Shown one piece after another: positions 13,021 to 22,866 of a stretch of 64,000 nucleotides of DNA (within the stretch, counting starts at the first letter, position 1; every line of letters begins with the position of its first letter). The notes beneath the pieces are model-generated. The model did not search any database. It saw nothing but the letters and a program-made list of their open reading frames with translations, and was not told the origin of the DNA. The stretch comes from Pogonophryne albipinna (taxonomy: Eukaryota > Chordata > Actinopteri > Perciformes > Artedidraconidae): contig CM053249.1 in NCBI GenBank assembly GCA_028583405.1, positions 35,168,628 through 35,232,627 of the forward strand. Direction: 5' to 3'. The position numbers and the translations under genes were made by a program.

Positions 13021-15190
13021 TGCTGACGACCGGGAGCGGGAGGGAGCACTTCTAGCACCATGGAGCAAGTGGCCGTAACAGTATAGTCTCCGGAGTCAGA
13101 GAGCCTGGCCCTGGATCGCTGCTAGAGATGGGTGAGTCCTGATTCATCCGGATCATTAACCCGGATCCTAGTAATGAGCTGGTCGTGACGAGTCTCCCCT
13201 CTCCATTAACCCGAGTCCTTTGAGTCCTACACCTGGTGACGTACAAATTAAAACTATAAATTGCGTCAATCGCTACTCTCCTTATAACATGTAAAATAAA
13301 ATTACAACGTACCCCAGTCCATCTGCCTACCCTTTAGCAAGTAGGATAGCTGCCAGAAGTTATCGTTTGGCTCAGGGGACGCGGATCAGTGAAACTTCCT
13401 GCAGACTCGTGCGGACTCAGACTCAGAGCCGTAACCGTAGCAGATCCAGAGATCCAGGCAGACTCATCATGCACAAGTCAACAGCAGACTCAGATTCGCA
13501 AATCCTGACTCACTGAATCTAGGGAACTTCCTTCACTTCCTGCAGACTCGTGGGGACTCAGAGCCGTAACCGTATAGCAGATCCAGAGATCCAGACCATG
13601 ATCCAGACTCGTCATGCGTCGAGCATAGCCGCGGGAACTGGGAAGTCATTTCACTTAGGGGGTGCGGACAAAAGTGGGGAGAGATTTCAACAACAGTAAC
13701 ATGAAGTTTTTCAAATGTACACCATTCGCAGCCCCGCCTCCAGCACCCCTACTTCCCGCGGCTATTGTGCACGAGTCAACAGCAGGCTCAGAGATTCGCA
13801 AATCCTGACTCACTGTGCAAAACATAGCAGACTCGTGCGGACTCAGAGCCGTACCCGTATAGCAGCAGATCCAGAGATCCAGCAGACTCGTCGTCATGCA
13901 CGAGTCAACAGCAGACTCAGATTCGCCAAATTGCAAAATAACCCTTTTTTTTGTGATCAACATTTTTTATTAAAGCAAAAGACACTGTGTAGCGGAGGTT
14001 AATGTAACGTTAGTTTAATATGCTCGTGAAATGCAACAAGTTTTCGGTTTCACCGGTAGGATTTCTACGCTCTTGGTGATGCTGACTCATATGACTCAAA
14101 GGACTCGTATGATCCGGATCTCTTCAATGACTGACTCAAAAGTAGGGTTGGGTATCGTTTGAATTTCTACGATTCTGATTCCGATTCCGATTCTACTTTT
14201 CGATTCCGGTTCTTAACGGTTCTCAATTTCGATTCTTTGAGGGGCAGGGTAAAAAAATTATACATGCTTCTTCCACCAAAAAAATTACATTTATTCGAGA
14301 AACTTTTACACAGGTTAGTTTACATTAATATTCACATTAATCAGTCTGTTTGTATTCACTACTATGTAACTGTAACCTGAGAACCACTGAAGCTACAACA
14401 GTGCAACAGTCCAACTTTTAAAGGAACCCCCCCCCCATTTAAAAACAGTTCTTGTTGAGGAAAACAAGCATATCTGCCTTCTCAGGCATACCGGGAAGAA
14501 ATGTTTGAACATTTTAAAGTAAAATGCTTCAATCTGTTTGTGAATTGTGATCAAAACGTTTGGGACCCACTGAGATAACTTAGACTAAAGTGAACTATCT
14601 AAACACTCAAGAGTCCTTTACCTCACTGAGCTGTAGTTATCAGCCACTCAGTCTGACTGGAGAGGACTCTCCCTCCACATCATTGTAGAAACATCTTCTT
14701 CTTCCGTTAGAGCAGCTAGCACCAGATGCTAATAACAACAGCGCGTACCGGTGCACCCTCCCTCTCTCCCTCGCTCGCTCCCACGCTCACTCGCACTTTG
14801 GCTGTGAGCTGCGGGTGCCAGATAAGCCAACATCCCCCATTTTCATCACTTACAGCGCCCATCGTACAGGGCAAATGAAAAGTGTAACCGGGGTGAAAAG
14901 GGTGTTACATCTACTTAATTATGAATGTTGTTACATCAAGGCCGAAAATTAGGATGAGCACCAACGGTCAAAACATTTTTTTTTCTCCCAGAGCTGTCAG
15001 CGCAGCGCCTCCACAGATCTGGCGCCCTAGGCGAACATCTATAACGCCAGTGCGACGGGCCGGTCCTGGTCTCAGGTTACGCTGTAGGAAGTGTAGTTAC
15101 AACCAGAGCCATATAATAGTATAATATAATATATAATATAATATGGCGCTGGGTATAACCATAGATATATATAAACACGTGTTTATATAT

Positions 15191-15956
15191 CACTGGATCG
15201 GTTCGCAACCGAGTGTGAAGCGGCTGGGATGAGGATCAGCACCTCCAAATCTGAGGCCATGGTTCTCAGCAGGAAACCGATGGACTGTCCACTCCAAGTA
15301 GGGAATGAGTCCTTACCCCAAGTGAAGGAGTTCAAGTATCTCGGGGTCTTGTTCTCGAGTGAGGGAACAATGGAGCGTGAGATGGGCCGGAGAATCGGAG
15401 CAGCGGGAGCGGTACTGCAGTCGCTTTACCGCACCGTTGTGACGAAAAGGGAGCTGAGCCGGAAGGCAAAGCTCTCTGTCTACCGGGCCATTTTCGTTCC
15501 TACCCTCACCTATGGTCATGAAGGATGGGTCATGACCGAAAGAACGAGATCGCGGATACAAGCGGCCGAGATGGGTTTTCTCCGCAGGGTGGCTGGTGTC
15601 TCCCTTAGGGATAAGGTGAGAAGTTCGGTCATCAGGGAGGGACTCGGAGTTGAGCCGCTCCTCCTTCGCGTCGAAAGGAGCCAGTTGAGGTGGTTCGGGC
15701 ACCTAGTTAGGATGCCACCTGGGCGCCTCCCTAGGGAGGTGTTCCAGGCACGTCCAGCTGGGAAGAGACCAAGGGGTAGACCTAGGACCAGGTGGAGGGA
15801 TTATATCTCTTCGCTGGCCTGGGAGCGCCTTGGGATCCCCCAGTCAGAGCTGGTTGATGTCGCCAGGGAAAAGGAAGTTTGGGGCTCTCTGCTGGAACTG
15901 CTACCCCCGCGACCCGACCACGGATAAGCGGAAGAAGATGGATGGATGGATGGATG
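15191..15956 (+). mobile_element. 5'-truncated LINE with (GATG)n tail (layer 4 of nest)
   Basis: The insertion is flanked by a 12-bp direct repeat GTGTTTATATAT (15179-15190 and 15957-15968), as expected from target-primed reverse transcription. The 3' end is a GATG/ATGG tandem tail. Tails of this kind are known from fish RTE/Rex3-type and some Rex1-type LINEs. Only the last part of the polymerase frame is kept, so this copy is a dead-on-arrival truncation. Confidence 0.8.
15229..15927 (+). pseudogene. C-terminal fragment of a LINE reverse transcriptase
   Basis: An open frame of 232 codons covers the end of the RT domain and the C-terminal region. Seen in order: 'EFKYLGVLFSSEG' (about residue 34, the 'YLG' motif after the RT fingers/palm), 'SVYRAIFVPTLTYGHEGW' (about 83-100), 'QLRWFGHLVRMPPGRLPRE' (about 153-170) and the basic run 'GKRPRGRPRTRWRDY'. 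The YxDD catalytic box and the endonuclease lie upstream and are missing. The frame is intact from the truncation point to its stop just before the tail, which suggests a fairly recent insertion. RTE/Rex3-like and Rex1-like origins are both possible. Confidence 0.8.
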
Positions 15957-17512
15957 GTGTTTATATATATCTATGGGTACAACGCTACATTTCCCGCCCG
16001 CCGCAGTCATACAGTAGGCTACGGAGAGCGGCGAGAAACATTTCCTCAGGCATCGAAAAGCGGAACCGAAATTCACATGTCTAAATGATGCCGTTGGAAT
16101 CGAAATGTTGGAACCGGTTCCAAACCGGAACCGGTTCTCGGTACCCAACCCTACTCAAAAGACTCCGAGTCTGTAAAAGGATCCGGATTTGCCATCTCTA
16201 ATCACTGCTAGATGAGAGCATCATTTGCAGGCAGCTCTCTCACGTTACTAATTGGGTGCGCGCCGGAACCAACAACCAGTTTTTATTGGAAATGAGTTCC
16301 TTTCAGAGGATAAAACACATACAACATTAATTCTAATCGATATTTGTTCACTTACATTTCACTTTGAATGCTTGGATATTCTCAATGGGTGAATACAAAA
16401 ATGTATAATAATACAAATAATTAAAAAAATAAAAATGACACCGAAGCTTTCTCAGAGCGGGCCAATGAGTAAACTGGGCGGGCCTGGGCTACGCCACTGC
16501 TTTGCACCACTCCAACATCAATTGTGCTTAGACTTCAAGTTCTTTTCTATTCCCTTATTAATTTCTGACCAATTTTCTGTATGGAACATTTTAGGCCTAT
16601 ACAGGTTTATCAGCGCCAACTCAGCAGATTTGTCTGAGTCTGGACACTGTGTAGGATGTCTGCCAAATAACATTTGTTAACACCTGTTAAACCCTGAGCC
16701 TGTTTTTCAGGTCTCAGGCTTGAAAAAGACATTCCCAGAGCAAATGACTATAACTTCACTTCTAAAAGGGGTAAATTAATAATCTTTTTTCTCAAAGCAA
16801 GGATAAACCTGTGAGTTGGATGTATAAAACTCAGAATCAATATAGAATTTTTTTATTTTAATGTAAATTCAGATTGAACATTAAAAAATGTAAATTATAG
16901 TTTCCGTCCAAAAAAACATTACTTATAGTGAAAACCACCCTTGAATGATGGGATGGTAGACTAAAAGCTTTAGGAAACCAAACTATAACATGGGTGTATT
17001 TTGGTATTTTGGGCCGTTTCTCTGGAACCCAATTGTAGATTTTGGTGATTGACACCACTTTTTAACCGTTAGAGCCAATAGAATCGAGGGGAAGTTCCTA
17101 AATCCATCTAAACATTACCATTGAGGATTGAGAGTGATGCACACACAGTTTGCCCAAAACCGGAAGCTCCGTCACACTCTATATGAAAAATATGAATATT
17201 GCCATAAATATGATGATGGATTATCAGTAATCATTTCAAAGTGACACAGAGACATTGGATTAACCTTCAGCAGCGTTGTTATGCATTTTAATGCCATTGA
17301 ACACAACTTTGATCAGAAAACAGCAAAGGTAAGTTTTGGCCCCGTAAAGCTAAGTTGTGTGTTGTCTGGTTTGCCTTCGCTGCCCTGAGTTTTGATCGTG
17401 GAATGATGATGCTTAGACCATTGTTAACTGTGGAATCTCAGCTTTCATATGATATCTTGTTTGTGCAGAACCGATGAAGCAGTGGCGAACCGTGACTTTT
17501 ATACCTAGGTCC

Positions 17513-17929
17513 CAAATCCCATTCTGGGTCGCGTAAGTGATGTCATAGGCGATAATGCTCCAAGACTGGTTGCGACTCGCAATTAAAGCAAAGAAGAAGA
17601 AGAAGATCTCATAACTGATTTATTCCCTCCAATAAATATAAGAGATTGCTCCAATAAATTCACTTTTATAAGATGCCTGTGTGCTTTGTACCAGTTTGGA
17701 ATCACAAAAGTGATCATACCACTTGCTCTTTCTATCGCTTCCCGTCTGATGAAAGGACCAGGAGTCGTTGGACCAAACATATCAGGTAATATACATGTTT
17801 TGCATGGAACATAGTCAAGTTAGCTACCTAGCTAGTAGCGAGCACGTTAGTTAGCATTACATTACATTACTTGTCATTTGTATTAGCCTTAACATGAAGT
17901 AAACCAAAATGTTAAACAGTAAGAGTAGT
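17513..17929 (+). repeat. left TIR of THAP/YqaJ element
   Basis: It is the reverse complement of 26194-26608 with few mismatches and an 8-base length difference near 17875. It contains the putative promoter and first exon of the plus-strand gene. Confidence 0.85.
17673..17785 (+). CDS. THAP-domain first exon, left arm
   Basis: ATG at 17673 opens 37 codons that end at a consensus donor (cag|gtaata). The peptide begins MPVCFVPVWNHKSDH and ends 'FYRFPSDERTRSRWTKHI'. That is the first half of a THAP zinc finger, a C2CH DNA-binding domain used by P-element-like and related transposases. The usual second cysteine position is a tryptophan (VPVW), so zinc binding is doubtful. The matching arm has VPGW. 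The second half of the domain (C-x2-H) is not seen downstream. Candidate further exons are 18320-18370 (donor gtacgt) and a terminal exon after 'tctcttcccag' at 18589, ending near the AATAAA at 18663. Their order is inferred. Confidence 0.55.
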
Positions 17930-18588
17930 CATGATGGTAAGTATTTTGTGAAACATTTGAAGAGTAGCCTATCGCCCCCTCCACCAGGTGCTAAGGGGGC
18001 GGGAGGTAGGCTAACGGCACATTAGCATCGGCGATCTTTTCTACTTAATGCTATCTGCACAAATGGTTAACATTGAACATTAAAAGATCAGGCAGTTCAG
18101 GGAGAGTCGAAGGAAGGCAGGCAGGCAGGCATGCAGGCAGCTTTGCATGACATTCTTCTGGACGTGTTTCATTGTGATGATAGTGAGGGTGAGTCAATCT
18201 GTTTGTTGGAAAGACAGTAGTTGAGTGATAATTATTCAAAGTGTTGTTACTTTAAAGTGTTGTTACTGACCTTTTTCTCTTTTATTTTCTTTACCTCGCC
18301 TGTAACTGCTGAGACCCTGAGGAACATGCACACTGGACTGACCTGCTCTGGCAACCTGATTTCCACTGTACGTAATAGTATTTGGTTATGGTATATTATT
18401 TATATACATCAAAGGCACAATGCACCCCCCAGAGACACACATGTATTGAGTGTGATATTTTGCATAGGTCATGTGAAATCATTTTTACATACTAGAAAAC
18501 TGTAGGAGCGGCAACTTGTTTTGAAATTGAATTTTTAATATCCGATAATAAAGTTGATCTGTTTTCTTTATTCTTCTCTCTTCCCAGC

Positions 18589-18690
18589 TCCATCCATCAC
18601 CATTCTCTGTTCCTGCAGGACCTGCTTGCTAATCAATGCTCATATTTTTTTACACAATTACAAATAAAGTCAATGTATTGTATGACATGA
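18589..18690 (+). other. possible terminal exon and polyadenylation site of the left THAP gene
   Basis: A strong acceptor ('cttctctcttcccag') is followed by about 70 bases and then 'acaaataaagtc' at 18660-18671. It would end the plus-strand transcript that starts in the left TIR. No domain is recognisable in the short reading frames. Confidence 0.35.
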
Positions 18691-19354
18691 AGTTGTGCTT
18701 CATTCTGAGTCAATAATAAATTCATTCTGCCTTCATTCATTCTGCCTTCAACTGCACAATGATTGTGGACTGCACCGACATCCATGTAGCTGCCCCCCAG
18801 TAAGATGAACCAAGCAAAGTTGACATACTCAACATACAGCTGTGCTCTTAAGTTTACATGAAGAATTTGTGAAATATTGATAATAACAGGTTTAAATGAT
18901 TATTAGTAATTAATTATATAATGTTCTCATTGTAGACGAGCAGATGAGAAAAGCAGAATATGCAGCTGCCATTTTCCACATGGAAAAGAGAAAGGGAGCT
19001 TAGCTGTTTTCAAACTGGTTCATGTATCACTTATGGCGCGTTTCCACTGCAGGCCTCGCTCGGCCTCGCTCGGTTTGGTTAGGCCTTATTAGGCCCGGCT
19101 CACTTTAATGCTGCGCTTCCATTACAGTTTAGGAACTGGGGTAGTTACTATAGTAACGCAGTGTAGGCGGAGCCGTGACGTCATCTTCAATGAGAGCCCC
19201 AGAAAAACAACACAGCCGTTAGCTCTTAGCACTCAGAGCTCACAGCTCTTCATATCTGTTCAGAAACTAGACAAAAGTTAAACAAGTACAAACCACAGAC
19301 TGCCTGTGTCATGGTGAATACAGTCGCTGGTTTATTTATGTCTGTATAGGCCGT

Positions 19355-19738
19355 TGTGATGCCCCTGTGGGTTCATCAGTAGAGAGGAGGTGGCTGTGCT
19401 GTGGTGATTGGTGATTGCAGTAACTCAGGGCACCTGGGTCTGGTGTCCTGCAGCTATTTAACGCCTCTCTGTTCTCTCTCTGCTTCTCCCTGCAGGCACA
19501 CCGGTTTTGTTGAGTATGATAGGAGTTTATTCAGTTGCTTTACTTTGTGCACTTCAACACTCTCACACACATACATGTCCATACAATCCTCACCCTGCAT
19601 TTACATTACTGATACCACTGACTTCCACACCTCATACTTTACTGGTTTTGACTTGTTTGTCTTAAATAAACACCATTACCTACCCGTTGATATGTTGTGT
19701 CTCCTTTTTGTTGTGGCCTTTTGAGCCAGGTCGCAACA
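19355..19738 (+). repeat. 5' LTR (384 bp)
   Basis: TG...CA ends. 'gctatttaacgcc' at about 19453 is a possible TATA region and 'cttaaataaacac' at about 19661 holds the AATAAA signal. It matches the 3' LTR except that it has one fewer 'ctctctgctc'-type 10-mer. Confidence 0.9.
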
Positions 19739-19740
19739 AA

Positions 19741-19758
19741 TGGGGGCTCGTCCAACGG
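19741..19758 (+). promoter_or_regulatory. primer binding site, tRNA-Pro type
   Basis: TGGGGGCTCGTCC directly follows the 5' LTR and two bases. These 13 bases equal the start of the proline-tRNA primer site known from gammaretroviruses. The remaining five differ. Confidence 0.75.
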
Positions 19759-20298
19759 GTTATTTGTTTAAAAAGTTTGTGTAGTGCTCAGAGCACATGG
19801 TGTCATTGAGCAGCTGATTCATTGTTGTGGTCCAGCTGTGTGCTGGCTTGTCGCTGCTATTTGGGGGACACATCATGTCTTTTGGGTTTTAGGAGGCTGT
19901 AGTGTTTGACATGTCGTCAGGTTTTGTGTGCCAATCAGAAGGTAAGATGTTGCTGTTTGTTACGCTTTTGTAAAAGAGATTTTCCCCGCTAGGCTTAAGT
20001 GGCGTTTCCCCTTGGGTTGCGTCTGTTTTTTTTTTGTTTTCATAGTGTTGTGGCGACGTGGTTAGTGTCAGCTGTTTTCGGACAGCTGTCTCGGGGGCAC
20101 GTCCGCGTGAGTTCTTGGTGTTACATGCGTGCAGGTTGCTCCATAACTCCGCCGGGTTCCAGTGCGTAATTACCCACCGCAAGCCACATGAAGACTAGGT
20201 GAGATTAGGAAGATTTTGTTTAGGCAGTTAGGGGGAAATTCTCTGTTGGGTTAATCTTATGCCCATGCGTGTTGGCAGGTTAATACTTTGCTTTCTGA

Positions 20299-22500
20299 TT
20301 GGTTATTATGACTTCTTTGTCAGCGTTTGTGGATGCGCCCTCAGTGTCTTTCTTAGATGATTGCCAGAAGGCGCAGTTGGTCGAAATAGCAGAGCACTAT
20401 AACATTGCTGTTGTGGGGAGCAAGCGGAAACATGACATTAAAACTGTCATTGTGTCATCTTTGTTTGAGCAGGGGGTGTTGCAGAAGAGTGAGTCTGGTG
20501 CAGCAGGGTTCGTGCCGGTAGTGGTTCAGACAGCTGGTTTAACGTTCGAGCAGCAAAAGGAGCTTTTGGCCATGCAGTTTGATCAGGAGAGATTGCGGTT
20601 GGAGTTGAGGTTGGAGCAGGAGAAGTTGCAGTTGGAGTTGAGGTTGGAGCAGGAGAAGTTGCAGTTGGAGATAAGGGGTCAGCAGCAGGAGGTAGAGAAG
20701 CGTTTAGAGGTGGAGAAGGTGCTGGAGGTGGAAAAGATGAAATGTGAGGTGGAACATGCTAGATTACGGCTGATGGGAGAGGGCAAGTTTTCTCCAGGGG
20801 AGGATGGTGGTGATAGGTCGGCATCAGGCAGTGGCGATATCATTTCTTACTTGCGATTAGTGCCAAAGTTCAATGAGCGTGACCCGGACATTTTTTTCAC
20901 TCTATTTGAACGCATAGCAGAGGCAAGAAACTGGTCAGATTCGGACAGAGTGCTGTTACTTCAGTGTGTACTCACTGGGCGAGCACAGGAAGCCTATTCA
21001 GCTGTTTGTGGCGAAAATGCTTTGGACTATGATAGAGTAAAATCAGCGGTGTTGAAGTCTTACGAACTGGTTCCTGAAGCGTATCGTCAAAGGTTCAGAA
21101 GTTGGGTCAAGGGAGATAAACAGACACATGTGGAGTTTATCCGTGATTTAACTTCTCATTTTCAGCGGTGGTGCGCGGCAGCAAAGGTTGCAAGTTTTGA
21201 CGGTCTTTGTGAGCTCATTGTCTTGGAACAATTTAAAGACATTCTCCCTCAGCGTGTGGCCACTTATGTGAATGAACAGAAGCCTTCCACCGCGTTTAGA
21301 GCTGCTGAATTAGCGGACGATTTTGTGTTGACACATAGGGGCAGTTTTACTGAGAAGTATTCTAGGGGTGATTGGAAACGTGGAGAAGACAATGGCTATG
21401 CCCGCGGTGGTGCAAAGTTTTCACCAGGCTCCTCCCGTAGATTTGTAGGTCCAGGGCGATCCGAGGGCGCCAGAGTGGGCCAATGTCATTATTGCCGAGA
21501 AGAGGGTCATTGGAAGGAGCGGTGTCCGTTGCTGGAACCTGAGGGGAAGCCTCGTTCTTCATCACATGCTCCAGCCATGTGTTGTTCTGCCGTTTTGGTT
21601 AAAAAGCCGCAGGGTGTAAGATCGGGCATGGTGCCTGTTAAGAAGCTGGTTTGTGCCGACTTGGAGGTGGGTTCTGTTTTTGAGCCGTTCATAACGGAAG
21701 CCGTTGTATCAATGGTCGGTAGTGACAAGTATGTTCCGATTAAGGTGTTACGTGACACAGCAGCTAGATACTCATTTATTGTTGAGTCCGTGTTGCCTTT
21801 TTCGTCAGAGACAGAAACAGGGGATTTTGTGCTGATGAAGGGCATGGAGATGGGCTTGATTCCTGTGCAACGTCATACAGTAGTGCTGGATTGTGAGCTG
21901 GTACGGGGAGTTGTGTCTATCGGCGTGCGTCCCGCGTTGCCACTTGATGGGATACAGATGATTTTGGGCAACGATCTAGCTGGTAGTGCTGTGTGGGCGG
22001 GTGTGCCACCGCCTGTGGTGATTTCCAGGCCGTTGGCATCTGTAGAGCCAGATGAGAGCGGTTTGCAATTTCCAAGTGTGTCTCCAGTTTATACTGTTAC
22101 GCGTGCGCAGAGCCGTAGGATGTCGACTGGCCTGCCTGTTTCGGAGTCTGGAAAATGTGGTCCAGCACGGTCCTTGGACTTTGAGATCGAGACAAAGAAG
22201 AAGGAGAAGAAAGAGAGGAAACCCTGCAAAGCGAACAAGAGGAGGCCGAAGAAGAGGAGGCCGAAGAAGAGGAGGCCGAAGGAGGTCGGCGCGCCCAAGA
22301 GGCCGATGAGCGCCTACATGCTGTGGCTCAACGCCAGCCAACCCAAGGAGGAGTGGGACAGTGGCGGAGGAGGAGCGTCCTCCAGTCCTAAGAAGGAAAT
22401 TAAAAAAGCTGGAATTAAGAAGGATATTGGGTTATCGTGGATCCCTTTGGGGCCCCGTCTTAAGGGGGGGGCTGTGATGCCCCTGTGGGTTCATCAGTAG
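20299..22500 (+). CDS. gag-protease polyprotein fused to an SSRP1-like HMG-box segment
   Basis: 733 codons, uninterrupted; the last nine codons lie in the 3' LTR. Seen in order: a charged coiled coil (residues 82-158) with repeats of 'LRLEQEKLQLE'; a capsid-like SCAN-type helical region (about 195-347, with 'FRSWVKGDKQTHVEFIRDL'); a CCHC zinc knuckle (396-409, CHYCREEGHWKERC); and a retropepsin-like region (480-560) with 'LRDTAARYSF' and 'ILGNDLAG'. The protease triad is D-T-A where D-T-G is the rule, so activity is doubtful. A lysine-rich segment follows (633-661, three tandem KKRRP units), then 'GAPKRPMSAYMLWLNAS' (664-680) and 'KEEWD'. The last two I recognise as pieces of the HMG box of SSRP1. 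The usual polymerase follows nowhere. The alternative start at codon 4 (ATGACTTC) is equally plausible. Confidence 0.85.
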   Translation: MVIMTSLSAFVDAPSVSFLDDCQKAQLVEIAEHYNIAVVGSKRKHDIKTVIVSSLFEQGVLQKSESGAAGFVPVVVQTAGLTFEQQKELLAMQFDQERLRLELRLEQEKLQLELRLEQEKLQLEIRGQQQEVEKRLEVEKVLEVEKMKCEVEHARLRLMGEGKFSPGEDGGDRSASGSGDIISYLRLVPKFNERDPDIFFTLFERIAEARNWSDSDRVLLLQCVLTGRAQEAYSAVCGENALDYDRVKSAVLKSYELVPEAYRQRFRSWVKGDKQTHVEFIRDLTSHFQRWCAAAKVASFDGLCELIVLEQFKDILPQRVATYVNEQKPSTAFRAAELADDFVLTHRGSFTEKYSRGDWKRGEDNGYARGGAKFSPGSSRRFVGPGRSEGARVGQCHYCREEGHWKERCPLLEPEGKPRSSSHAPAMCCSAVLVKKPQGVRSGMVPVKKLVCADLEVGSVFEPFITEAVVSMVGSDKYVPIKVLRDTAARYSFIVESVLPFSSETETGDFVLMKGMEMGLIPVQRHTVVLDCELVRGVVSIGVRPALPLDGIQMILGNDLAGSAVWAGVPPPVVISRPLASVEPDESGLQFPSVSPVYTVTRAQSRRMSTGLPVSESGKCGPARSLDFEIETKKKEKKERKPCKANKRRPKKRRPKKRRPKEVGAPKRPMSAYMLWLNASQPKEEWDSGGGGASSSPKKEIKKAGIKKDIGLSWIPLGPRLKGGAVMPLWVHQ
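22463..22472 (+). promoter_or_regulatory. polypurine tract
   Basis: 'aggggggggc' lies directly before the 3' LTR, where plus-strand DNA synthesis is primed in LTR elements. Confidence 0.75.
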
Positions 22501-22866
22501 AGAGGAGGTGGCTGTGCTGTGGTGATTGGTGATTGCAGTAACTCAGGGCACCTGGGTCTGGTGTCCTGCAGCTATTTAACGCCTCTCTGCTCCTCTCTGT
22601 TCTCTCTCTGCTTCTCCCTGCAGGCACACCGGTTTTGTTGAGTATGATAGGAGTTTATTCAGTTGCTTTACTTTGTGCACTTCAACACTCTCACACACAT
22701 ACATGTCCATACAATCCTCACCCTGCATTTACATTACTGATACCACTGACTTCCACACCTCATACTTTACTGGTTTTGACTTGTTTGTCTTAAATAAACA
22801 CCATTACCTACCCGTTGATATGTTGTGTCTCCTTTTTGTTGTGGCCTTTTGAGCCAGGTCGCAACA
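22473..22866 (+). repeat. 3' LTR (394 bp)
   Basis: Same sequence as the 5' LTR apart from an extra 10 bases at about 22590 ('ctgctcctct'), a slip-type duplication. Confidence 0.9.

Larger units (their letters stand above)
14143..16153. mobile_element. non-autonomous hAT, TIR TAGGGTTGGGTA (layer 3 of nest)
   Basis: Exact 8-bp TSD CTCAAAAG (14135-14142 and 16154-16161). It starts TAGGGTTGGGTATCG and ends CGGTACCCAACCCTA. It inserted 47 bases inside the right end of the layer-2 element. A full copy without the LINE lies inverted at 33924-35110 with its own TSD, confirming the boundaries. No transposase frame. Confidence 0.85.
13123..16200. mobile_element. non-autonomous hAT with GACTC-rich interior (layer 2 of nest)
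   Basis: It is bounded by an 8-bp TSD with one mismatch, atcGctgc (13115-13122) and atcActgc (16201-16208). The TIRs are TAGAGATGGGTGAGTCC at the left and the reverse of GGATTTGCCATCTCTA at the right. Without the inner insertion it is about 1.06 kb. It contains three imperfect internal repeats at about 13400, 13543 and 13827 ('actcagagccgtaaccgta', 'gcagatccagagatccag') and many GACTC/GAGTC pentamers. No coding frame. Confidence 0.8.
11966..16499 (-). mobile_element. hAT element with TTF-type transposase remnant (layer 1 of nest)
   Basis: It is bounded by an exact 8-bp duplication CTTTGCAC (11958-11965 and 16500-16507). The left end CAGTAGCGTAGGC pairs with the right end GGGCTACGCCACTG. An 8-bp TSD and CAGTGGCG-type TIRs define hAT. 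On the minus strand it keeps the zinc-finger start of its transposase (12640-13020). A second hAT at 13123-16200 splits it. Its own sequence amounts to about 1.45 kb, so most of the transposase gene is missing. Confidence 0.85.
19355..22866 (+). mobile_element. young non-autonomous LTR retrotransposon with host-gene capture
   Basis: Direct LTRs start TGTGATGCCCC and end CGCAACA, and are flanked by a 5-bp TSD GCCGT (19350-19354 and 22867-22871). A primer site at 19741 and a polypurine run at 22463 lie next to the LTRs. The 2.7-kb interior has one long frame. The two LTRs agree except for a 10-base length difference, so the insertion is recent. Reverse transcriptase, RNase H and integrase are absent, so movement needs proteins from another element. 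Confidence 0.9.

Noticed and set aside
15313..15702. 129-codon antisense frame within the LINE
   Set aside because: Shadow of the reverse-transcriptase frame on the other strand.
17583..17780. 65-codon frame on the minus strand at 17583-17780 and its twin at 26342-26539
   Set aside because: They are antisense shadows of the THAP exon. The splice donor and family match lie on the other strand.
22052..22341. Arg-rich frames overlapping the end of the gag frame on both strands
   Set aside because: They are out-of-frame readings of the lysine/arginine-coding 15-base repeats in the main frame.
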